Part shown: piece by piece, positions 1 through 4,950 of the stretch | Layout: every line of letters starts with the position of its first letter | Position numbering within the stretch: position 1 is the stretch's first letter | Origin: an uncultured Actinomycetes bacterium | GTDB taxonomy: Bacteria > Actinomycetota > Acidimicrobiia > Acidimicrobiales > Microtrichaceae | Direction of reading: 5' to 3' | Assembly: GCA_903930035.1 (NCBI GenBank) | Contig: CAIYXG010000068.1 | Coordinates: forward strand, 1 to 9,411 | Length of the DNA: 9,411 nt | Notes under the pieces: generated by a model | The model's database searches: none | What the model was told of the DNA's origin: nothing | Seen by the model: only the letters and a program-made list of their open reading frames with translations | Position numbers and translations under genes: made by a program

Positions 1-290
1 CGGCGTTCGAGCGCGGTGGTGCCGGCGGTGCCGGCGGTGCGGGTGGCGCAGGTGGCGCCTCCGGGCCCGGCGGCGGCGGTGGCGGTGGCGCGGCGGTCGG
101 CGTGGTGCTCGACGGCGCCTCGACGCTCGGCGGCACCTACACCTTCACGGGCGGCACCGGCGGTCCGGGCGGTGCGGGCGGTGCGGGCGGCCTGTCGGGC
201 CAGACCGGCATCGTGGTGAACACCGTCGTGGTCGGCCTGCTGGGCAGCGGTCCGGGCGGCGCGGGCGGCACCGGGGTCCTGATCGGCTAG
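1..290 (+). CDS. Glycine-rich PGRS-like protein, C-terminal end (5' partial)
   Basis: The reading frame is open from the left edge (first full codon at position 3) to a TAG at 288-290, giving about 95 visible residues. It is dominated by Gly-Gly-Ala/Pro/Thr triplets (AGGAGGAGG near the edge, GGTGGPGGAGGAGG around 150-192). These are interrupted by two short beta-prone stretches rich in Val, Thr and Leu (VGVVLDGASTLGGTYTF and GIVVNTVVVGLLG). The composition recalls the PGRS part of mycobacterial PE_PGRS proteins and other glycine-rich surface proteins. No PE domain, signal peptide or catalytic motif is visible, because the N-terminus is outside the window. The stop codon is 26 nt upstream of the ATG of the next gene. 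A cell-surface or secreted role is inference from composition only. The other forward frames across this GC-rich repeat are also open, but this one alone gives the regular G-G-X pattern. Confidence 0.6.
   Translation, partial: AFERGGAGGAGGAGGAGGASGPGGGGGGGAAVGVVLDGASTLGGTYTFTGGTGGPGGAGGAGGLSGQTGIVVNTVVVGLLGSGPGGAGGTGVLIG
21..56 (+). repeat. Tandem 9-nt repeat encoding Ala-Gly-Gly
   Basis: Four tandem 9-nt units each encode Ala-Gly-Gly: GCCGGCGGT twice, then GCGGGTGGC and GCAGGTGGC. A second run of the same kind, built on GGCGGTGCG, lies at about 163-192. The first two units are identical in DNA and the others differ mainly at third positions. This is what a slippage-prone repeat kept in frame by selection on the protein looks like. 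Confidence 0.6.
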
Positions 291-303
291 TGCCGCGGGC
301 CGG

Positions 304-309
304 TAGGTT
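304..309 (+). promoter_or_regulatory. -10 box (TAGGTT) of a leaderless promoter for the SDR gene
   Basis: TAGGTT ends 7 nt before the ATG at 317, so transcription would start at or next to the start codon. The fuller string CCGGTAGGTT (300-309) recurs exactly upstream of the sigma factor gene at 2788-2797. No convincing -35 box is visible. The partly purine-rich GGTAGG could instead act as a weak ribosome binding site. Confidence 0.5.
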
Positions 310-316
310 CCCGGCC

Positions 317-1159
317 ATGAGCACCCACCTTCCGTTCCTCGGCCGTTCTGCACTCGTCACCGGCGGGGGCAGCGGCATCGGTCTGGCGTGCGCGCGCCAG
401 CTGGTGCGCGGCGGCGCCTCGGTCGTCCTCACGGGCCGGACGCAGGAGCGCCTCGACGAGGGGCGCGACACCCTGCTGGACGACCTGGCCGACGGCGCCC
501 AGGTCGTGACCGCCGCCGGCGACGCGTCCGTGGAGGCCGACGTCGAGGCGGCCGTGGCCGCGGCCGAGGCGCTCGCCCCGCTCGGCCTGGCCGTGGCGTC
601 GGCCGGCCGCGGTGGGCTGGGGCCGGTCGTGACCACCCCGCTCGAGGAGTGGGAGGGGGTCATGGCGACCAACCTCACGGGGACGTTCCTGCTCTTCAAG
701 CACGCCGGCGCGGCGATGGCGCGCCACGGCGGCGGGTCCATGGTCGCCATCTCGTCCATCGCCGCGGCGGTGACGCACCCCTTCATGGGGCCCTACTGCG
801 TCTCCAAGGCGGCGGTCGACGCGCTCGTGCGGCAGGTGGCCGACGAGCTCGGTCGGGCCGGGGTCCGGGTCAACTCGGTGCGGCCGGGCATCGTCGAGAC
901 CGACCTGGTGGCGATGATCATGGACGACGCCGACGTCATGGCGTCCTACACCGAGAACATGGCGGTGGCCCGCACCGGCCACGTCGACGACGTCGCCGAG
1001 GCGGTGCGGTACCTGCTGGGACCCGAGTCGTCCTGGGTCACCGGGACGTCGTTGAGCGTCGACGGCGGGCACCACCTGCGGCGGGGCCCGGACTTCGAGG
1101 CGGCGGCGCGGGCGTTCTTCGGCGACGACGCCGTGGAGGGCCGCGTCACCCCGCGCTGA
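317..1159 (+). CDS. SDR family NAD(P)-dependent oxidoreductase
   Basis: A 280-residue classical short-chain dehydrogenase/reductase, the usual length for the family. The Rossmann cofactor loop is TGGGSGIG (residues 15-22). The catalytic set is N119, S147, Y160 and K164 (YCVSK). The PG motif after beta-6 is at 190-191, and the C-terminal strand contains VTGTSLSVDGG, typical of FabG-like members. The usual NNAG motif reads ASAG (94-97), a mild deviation. An Arg at position 41, after beta-2 (LTGRTQ), favours NADP(H), though this is tentative. It would act in the cytosol on an unidentified alcohol or ketone. I chose ATG 317 because it sits 7 nt after a TAGGTT box and the protein then begins MSTHLPFLGRSALVTGG. 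An in-frame GTG at 290, overlapping the previous stop, would add nine unconserved-looking residues. The gene is convergent with the aldehyde dehydrogenase gene. Confidence 0.92.
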   Translation: MSTHLPFLGRSALVTGGGSGIGLACARQLVRGGASVVLTGRTQERLDEGRDTLLDDLADGAQVVTAAGDASVEADVEAAVAAAEALAPLGLAVASAGRGGLGPVVTTPLEEWEGVMATNLTGTFLLFKHAGAAMARHGGGSMVAISSIAAAVTHPFMGPYCVSKAAVDALVRQVADELGRAGVRVNSVRPGIVETDLVAMIMDDADVMASYTENMAVARTGHVDDVAEAVRYLLGPESSWVTGTSLSVDGGHHLRRGPDFEAAARAFFGDDAVEGRVTPR

Positions 1160-1174
1160 GGTCCCCGGACGCGA

Positions 1175-1203
1175 CGACGGCCCGGGGGACCCCCGGGCCG
1201 TCG
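1175..1203. terminator. Strong GC hairpin between convergent genes
   Basis: CGACGGCCCGGGG (1175-1187) and CCCCGGGCCGTCG (1191-1203) form a perfect 13-bp stem with a 3-nt GAC loop. It begins 16 nt after the SDR stop codon and lies downstream of the aldehyde dehydrogenase stop on the other strand, so it can serve both genes. It has no T tract on either side, which is common for hairpin terminators in high-GC actinobacteria. Confidence 0.7.
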
Positions 1204-1212
1204 GGCCGACCT

Positions 1213-1230
1213 GGCGCCCGGCCGGGCGCC
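1213..1230. terminator. Second hairpin (perfect 18-nt palindrome) near the ALDH stop
   Basis: GGCGCCCGG (1213-1221) is followed directly by its own reverse complement (1222-1230). It can form a 7-bp stem with a GGCC loop. On the minus strand it is the first structure after the aldehyde dehydrogenase stop (complement of 1236-1238), and the 13-bp hairpin follows. Together they look like a tandem terminator. A protein-binding palindrome is an alternative but less likely in this position. Confidence 0.5.
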
Positions 1231-1235
1231 GTGCG

Positions 1236-2699
1236 TCAGAACCTGAGCGTGGGCTCGGTGCCCTCGGGCAGGCAGATCGTCTTGTACTCAAGGAACTCCT
1301 CGAGCCCCTCGACGCCCAGCTCGCGGCCGACGCCGGAGCTCTTGAAGCCGCCGAAGGGTGCGTTGAACTCCATGGCGAACCCGTTGACCGTGTAGGTCCC
1401 GGTCCGCACGCCGCGGGCGACCCCCAGGCCGCGCTCGACGTCGGCGCCCCACACCGAGCCCGACAGGCCGTAGTCGCTCTCGTTGGCGATGCGCACGGCG
1501 TCGGCGTCGTCGGCGTAGGGGATGACGCAGAGGACCGGGCCGAAGATCTCCTCCTGGGCGATCTTCATGGAGTTGTCGACGTCGGCGAACACCGTGGGCT
1601 CCACGAAGAAGCCCGGTCCGGCGTCGGCCGGGCGGCCGCCGCCGGTGGTGATCCGGGCACCCTCGGCCGTGCCGGCCGCGATGTAGCCCTCGACGCGCTC
1701 ACGCTGGCGCTCGGCGACGAGCGGGCCCACGGCGGTCTCCATGGAGGCGGGGTCCCCGACCGTCATGGCCGCCACGCCGGCGGTCACGGCCTCGACGACC
1801 TCGTCGTAGCGGCTCTGCGGGGCGAGGATCCGGGTCTGGGCGACGCAGGCCTGGCCGTTGTTCATGAGCGAGCCGAGCGGGAGCAGCGACGCCACTGAGG
1901 CCTCGACGTCCACGTCGTCCAGGAAGATGGCAGCCGACTTGCCGCCCAGCTCCAGGGTGCAGCGCTTGAGCTGCTCGCCGCAGATGGCGCCGATCTTCCG
2001 GCCGGCCGCCGTGGAGCCGGTGAACGAGACCTTGTCCACGCCGGGGTGGCGGACCAGGTACTCGCCCACCTCGCGGTCGGCGGGGACCACGTTGAACACG
2101 CCGGCGGGGATGCCGGCGGCCTCGACGCACTCGGCCAGCAGCAGCGCGTCGAGCGGGGTCTCCGGGGCGGGCTTGACCACGAACGTGGACCCCGACGCCA
2201 GGGCCGGCGCGAACTTCAGCAGCGTGATGAACAGCGGCACGTTCCAGGGGATGATGCCGGCGACCACGCCCACGGGCTCACGGCGCACGATGGCCGGGCC
2301 GAGCATGCCGGCGCGCACCTCCTCGAACTGGTAGCTCGCCGTGATGTCGATGAACGCCTGCAGGACCATGGTGGCGGCGCCGACCTGGCCGAGCTGGCTG
2401 AACAGCGACGGGCACCCGTTCTCGGCGGTAATGAGCTCCGAGAAGTCCATGAACTTCAGGTTGATCTGGTCGAGCAGCGCCTGCATGAGCGCCACGCGCT
2501 CGGCCGCAGTGGCGGCGGCCCACGGCCCGGACTCGAGCGCCGCACGGGCGGCGGCCACGGCCCGGTCGACGTCGGCCTCGACCGCCTCGGGGGCGGAGCC
2601 GGCGGACTCCAGGCTGTAGGGGTTGGTCACCTCGAAGCGGCGGTCGGAGGCCGGCGCCACCCACTCGCCGCCGATGAAGAGCTTGTCGTAGATCGCCAT
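1236..2699 (-). CDS. Aldehyde dehydrogenase family protein (NAD(P)+-dependent)
   Basis: A 487-residue member of the aldehyde dehydrogenase superfamily, the usual full length. It oxidises an aldehyde to the acid with NAD(P)+ in the cytosol. Visible motifs are PWNVP (151-155, oxyanion-stabilising N153), the cofactor-binding KPAPE (K176), the FTGST loop (226-230), LELGGK (249-254, general base E250), the nucleophile C285 in NNGQACVAQTR, EEIFGPV (383-389) and the C-terminal NAPFGGFKSSGVGRE (446-460). All key residues are present. The substrate cannot be read from the sequence; similar actinobacterial enzymes act on fatty, terpenoid or aromatic aldehydes. I chose the ATG at 2699 because AGGGGA (complement of 2704-2709) precedes it by 4 nt and the protein then starts MAIYDKLFIGGEWV, typical of the family. 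Longer in-frame starts would extend through the promoter region. It is convergent with the SDR gene and divergent from the sigma factor gene. Confidence 0.95.
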   Translation of the reverse strand: MAIYDKLFIGGEWVAPASDRRFEVTNPYSLESAGSAPEAVEADVDRAVAAARAALESGPWAAATAAERVALMQALLDQINLKFMDFSELITAENGCPSLFSQLGQVGAATMVLQAFIDITASYQFEEVRAGMLGPAIVRREPVGVVAGIIPWNVPLFITLLKFAPALASGSTFVVKPAPETPLDALLLAECVEAAGIPAGVFNVVPADREVGEYLVRHPGVDKVSFTGSTAAGRKIGAICGEQLKRCTLELGGKSAAIFLDDVDVEASVASLLPLGSLMNNGQACVAQTRILAPQSRYDEVVEAVTAGVAAMTVGDPASMETAVGPLVAERQRERVEGYIAAGTAEGARITTGGGRPADAGPGFFVEPTVFADVDNSMKIAQEEIFGPVLCVIPYADDADAVRIANESDYGLSGSVWGADVERGLGVARGVRTGTYTVNGFAMEFNAPFGGFKSSGVGRELGVEGLEEFLEYKTICLPEGTEPTLRF

Positions 2700-2747
2700 G
2701 TGGTCCCCTGGCTCGGGCACCTCCCGACAGAGGTGCGGTGCGGGCGG

Positions 2748-2753
2748 AGCGTA
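2748..2753 (-). promoter_or_regulatory. Probable -10 box (TACGCT) for the aldehyde dehydrogenase
   Basis: On the minus strand TACGCT fits the TAnnnT pattern. It would start transcription near 2741, leaving a leader of about 40 nt that carries the AGGGGA ribosome binding site. No clear -35 element is seen. An 8-bp palindrome, GACCGGTC (2757-2764), lies just upstream and could be an operator. Confidence 0.4.
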
Positions 2754-2791
2754 CCCGACCGGTCCCGTCGGCCCGGCTGCGGCCCGCCCGG

Positions 2792-2797
2792 TAGGTT
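2792..2797 (+). promoter_or_regulatory. -10 box (TAGGTT) of a leaderless promoter for the sigma factor gene
   Basis: TAGGTT ends 6 nt before the GTG at 2804, the spacing expected when the transcript begins at the start codon. It is part of the 10-nt string CCGGTAGGTT also found upstream of the SDR gene. It would supply the basal, housekeeping-sigma transcript of the sigma/anti-sigma operon. Confidence 0.5.
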
Positions 2798-2803
2798 GGC
2801 GCC

Positions 2804-3538
2804 GTGGCTGCCGACCCGACCCCCGTGACGAGTGCTGGGAATGGCGCTCCGGACGCACGGGTTCCGGCCGACGTGCCCGTCCTGACCGACGCCCCGCCGA
2901 CCGACCTGGTCGACCCGACCGTGGACGACCTTGCCGTGCCTGCCACCGCCCGAGAGCTGTCCGACGCCGAGCGTGCCCGGCTGTTCGAGGAGCTCGTGGT
3001 GCCGGAGACCGACGTGCTCTGGCGGGTGGCGCTGTCCATCACCCGCAACCGGGCCGACGCCGAGGACGTGGTGCAGGAGACGCTCCTCCGGGCCTTCCGG
3101 TCGCTCGGCACGTTCGACGGCCGCTACCCGCGCGCCTGGCTCCTCACGATCCTCCGCAACGCCGAGCGCAACCGCCACCGCCGGCGCCGTCCGGAGCTGC
3201 TGAGCGACCCGGAGATGGCCGAGGACCTGGGCCCCCGGACCGAGTCGGACGAGATCGAGGTCGCCGCCGAGCAGCAGGAGTTCACGGACTTCGTGGCCCA
3301 GGCCGTGGAGCAGCTCCCCGACGGGTTCCGCGAGGTCGTGGACCTCGTCGACATCAACGGCCTGAGCTACCAGGAGGCGGCCGACGTGCTGGGCGTGCCG
3401 ATCGGCACGGTCATGAGCCGTCTCCACCGGGCCCGGCGCCGCCTGCGCGAGTCGCTGGTGCCGGCCGGCTTCGGGCCGGCCGCGCCGTCCGAGCTGCCGG
3501 CCGCCGCGGACGGCCACGACGAGGAGGTCGGACGATGA
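2804..3538 (+). CDS. ECF RNA polymerase sigma factor, SigR/SigH-like
   Basis: A 244-residue group 4 (extracytoplasmic-function) sigma factor. Region 2 spans about residues 60-127: RNRADAEDVVQETLLRAFRS holds the core-binding and -10-reading helices, followed by the basic end ERNRHRRRR. A linker (about 130-160) leads to region 4 (166-218), whose helix-turn-helix GLSYQEAADVLGVPIGTVMSRLHRARRRLRESL-type segment (186-218) closely resembles SigR of Streptomyces and SigH of mycobacteria. Those factors control thiol-oxidative stress genes. The partner is the RsrA-like protein whose ATG overlaps this stop (ATGA, 3535-3538). Residues 1-55 are a Pro/Ala/Asp-rich extension outside the sigma core. A SigR-type promoter lies within its coding sequence, and the in-frame GTG at 2873 could start a 221-residue short form. 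I list GTG 2804 because a TAGGTT box precedes it. Codons 2-20 contain unusually many A/T-ending codons for this genome, so the true start may be downstream. Confidence 0.9.
   Translation: MAADPTPVTSAGNGAPDARVPADVPVLTDAPPTDLVDPTVDDLAVPATARELSDAERARLFEELVVPETDVLWRVALSITRNRADAEDVVQETLLRAFRSLGTFDGRYPRAWLLTILRNAERNRHRRRRPELLSDPEMAEDLGPRTESDEIEVAAEQQEFTDFVAQAVEQLPDGFREVVDLVDINGLSYQEAADVLGVPIGTVMSRLHRARRRLRESLVPAGFGPAAPSELPAAADGHDEEVGR
2837..2863 (+). promoter_or_regulatory. SigR/SigH-type promoter (GGGAAT-N18-GTT) inside the sigma gene
   Basis: GGGAAT (2837-2842), exactly 18 nt, then GTT (2861-2863) is a full match to the SigR recognition pattern known from Streptomyces (GGAAT-N18-GTT) and is compatible with mycobacterial SigH sites. 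It is the only such match I found on either strand of the window, and it lies at the 5' end of a SigR-like sigma gene. Transcription would start around 2870-2873, where an in-frame GTG (2873) is found. The likely role is positive autoregulation of the sigma/anti-sigma operon during thiol stress. Function is inferred, not shown. Confidence 0.65.
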
Positions 3539-3834
3539 GCGACCCGACCCAGGGCGCGGTCCCGGGCGGCGACCCGTGCGCCGACGCCCACGTCGACTGC
3601 GCCGAGGTGCTGCGCCACGTCCAGGACGTGCTGGACAACAACGGCGACGTCGAGGTGCTCGTCCAGTGGACCGCCCACCTGCGGGCGTGCCCGCCGTGCG
3701 GGGCCGAGCTGGAGGTCTACGAGCGGATCACGGCGGTGCTGCGGGAGCGGCAGTGCTGCTGCCCCGACGACGTCGCCGCCCGGCTGGCCGAGTTCGGCCG
3801 GCGGATCTGCGCCGGCGACGAGCCCGTCAGCTGA
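3535..3834 (+). CDS. RsrA-like zinc-binding anti-sigma factor (mycothiol-system type)
   Basis: A 99-residue soluble anti-sigma factor of the ZAS type. The zinc-site pattern is C22, H48, C52 and C55 (HLRACPPC at 48-55). The spacings of 26, 4 and 3 residues equal those of C11, H37, C41 and C44 in Streptomyces RsrA as I remember its numbering. The DCAEVLRHVQDVLDN opening (21-35) is also family-typical. Three further adjacent cysteines (C74-C76) sit near the CC pair of RsrA, and C15 precedes the core. In RsrA, oxidation forms a disulphide, releases zinc and frees the sigma factor; reduction restores binding. The same role is inferred here for the sigma factor encoded upstream. The ATG overlaps the sigma stop by 4 nt, implying translational coupling and matched amounts. 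No transmembrane segment is present, so sensing is cytosolic. The 3' end overlaps the oppositely oriented oxidoreductase gene by 8 nt. Confidence 0.87.
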   Translation: MSDPTQGAVPGGDPCADAHVDCAEVLRHVQDVLDNNGDVEVLVQWTAHLRACPPCGAELEVYERITAVLRERQCCCPDDVAARLAEFGRRICAGDEPVS

Positions 3835-4933
3835 CGCCCGGCACGGGGGACCGCCCGGCGAGCCCGTCGGGCCGCAGGGGTGCGTAGGCCGCCAGGAGCG
3901 GGGCCAGCTCCCGGGGGCTGGACGCGTGCAGCACCACGCCGGCGGCGCCGGCGTCGAACTGGTCCCTCACCCGCTGCGCGCAGTGGGCGGGGCCGCCCAC
4001 GGCGTTCGACGACGCCAGCCACTCCTCCGGGTAGAGGGCGCGCAGCTCGCGCAGCTCGTCGGTCGTGAACTGCGTGGCGTCGGCGATGCGGCCCTGGAGC
4101 AGCGGGTGGGCGCGGACGCGGTCGAGCACGGCGGGGTCCCAGCCGTTGGCGGCCACGATGAGCTCGCCGTAGCCGGGGATCTGCATGTAGGTGGTCATGC
4201 GGCGCACCACGTGCACCAGCTCGACCTCCTCGGGCAGGTCGCAGGCCGCGACCAGGCAGGACCACACCTGCACGGCGCCGGGGTCGCGGCCGGCCTCCTC
4301 GGCCGACCGGCGGACCCGGGCGACGCAGTCGGCGACGGCCTGGTCGGTCCAGTGGGAGTGGAGGAGCACGACGTCGAAGTGGGCGCCGGCCAGCTCCTGG
4401 GTGCGAGGTCCGAGCGCGGCCAGGCCCACCGGCACCGGGTGGCCGACCGTGTGGTCGAGCGACAGGTAGTCGAACCTCCCGGCGGGGCCGTCGTGGCCGA
4501 GCACCGGCTCGCCGCGCCACAGCGTGCGGAGCAGGCCCACGGTGTCGGCGAGCATCGCCGAGGTCACGTGCGGCACGCCCCAGACGTCCCAGCGCAGGTT
4601 GATGCCGCGGCCGAACCCCAGCATGAACCGGCCGCCGGTGAGCTCGGCCATGGTCGAGGCGTAGGACGCGGTCACCATGAGGTGGCGCGTCTGGGGGTTG
4701 GTGACCCCGACGGCGACCGCAGTGCGGCTGGTCACGGCGCCGACGGCACCCGAGAGCGTGGCGGCCTCCTTGACGTCGGGCCGCTCGGAGATCCACAGCG
4801 ACCCCAGCCCCGCGGCCTCGGCGTCGCGCGCGTCGTCGAGCGCAGGGCGCGGGTCCGACACCCGGCCGGGGAGCGTGTAGACGCCCAGCTCGGGGAACGG
4901 CTGGGCGGTGGAGGCGGGGGCGTCGGAGGTCAC
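3827..4933 (-). CDS. LLM class (luciferase-like) F420- or flavin-dependent oxidoreductase
   Basis: A 368-residue protein of the bacterial luciferase-like monooxygenase superfamily, a TIM barrel that uses coenzyme F420 or FMN. Recognisable parts are ELGVYTLPGRVSDPRP (15-30, first strand), AEAAGLGSLWISERPD (38-53), AVGVTNPQTRHLMVTASYASTMAELTGGRF (74-103, the conserved strand-helix block), LGFGRGINL (105-113) and PVPVGLAALGPRTQELAG (166-183). In actinobacteria most such proteins use F420. This one resembles the group around Mycobacterium smegmatis MSMEG_2249, but I hold that loosely. The substrate is unknown. I prefer the GTG at 4933 because CAGGAT sits 6 nt upstream of it as a -10 box. A TTG at 4951 would add six residues and overlap the start of the divergent amidohydrolase gene. 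The stop (complement of 3827-3829) lies inside the anti-sigma gene. Confidence 0.88.
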   Translation of the reverse strand: MTSDAPASTAQPFPELGVYTLPGRVSDPRPALDDARDAEAAGLGSLWISERPDVKEAATLSGAVGAVTSRTAVAVGVTNPQTRHLMVTASYASTMAELTGGRFMLGFGRGINLRWDVWGVPHVTSAMLADTVGLLRTLWRGEPVLGHDGPAGRFDYLSLDHTVGHPVPVGLAALGPRTQELAGAHFDVVLLHSHWTDQAVADCVARVRRSAEEAGRDPGAVQVWSCLVAACDLPEEVELVHVVRRMTTYMQIPGYGELIVAANGWDPAVLDRVRAHPLLQGRIADATQFTTDELRELRALYPEEWLASSNAVGGPAHCAQRVRDQFDAGAAGVVLHASSPRELAPLLAAYAPLRPDGLAGRSPVPGVS

Positions 4934-4938
4934 CGTGC

Positions 4939-4944
4939 CATCCT
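4939..4944 (+). promoter_or_regulatory. -10 box (CATCCT) for the amidohydrolase, overlapping a divergent one
   Basis: CATCCT keeps the A at position 2 and T at position 6 of TAnnnT and ends 6 nt before the ATG at 4951, consistent with leaderless transcription. It shares five base pairs with the opposite-strand -10 box of the LLM gene. The first position is C rather than T, so the match is imperfect. Confidence 0.4.
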
Positions 4945-4945
4945 G
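4940..4945 (-). promoter_or_regulatory. -10 box (CAGGAT) for the LLM oxidoreductase
   Basis: On the minus strand CAGGAT (A at 2, T at 6) lies 6 nt upstream of the GTG at 4933. It is nearly coincident with the forward -10 box, so only 17 nt separate the two start codons and the promoters cannot be occupied independently. Confidence 0.4.
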
Positions 4946-4950
4946 TCCCA

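Noticed and set aside
290..316. GTG 290 as the start of the SDR
   Set aside because: It adds nine residues before the conserved beta-1 and lies upstream of the TAGGTT box. Coupling through the TAGTG overlap remains possible but less likely.
388..1395. Long forward open frame overlapping the SDR and crossing the convergent gap
   Set aside because: It is Arg/Gly/Pro-rich with no motif and shadows the SDR frame. The gap holds terminator hairpins.
2700..2858. N-terminal extension of the aldehyde dehydrogenase up to 2858
   Set aside because: The added residues are Arg/Pro-rich and cross the promoter region and the sigma start. The ATG at 2699 has a ribosome binding site and a family-typical N-terminus.
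2698..3534. Upstream in-frame extension of the anti-sigma gene
   Set aside because: It would run through the divergent promoter and the whole sigma gene in the wrong frame. The ATG overlapping the sigma stop is the standard arrangement.
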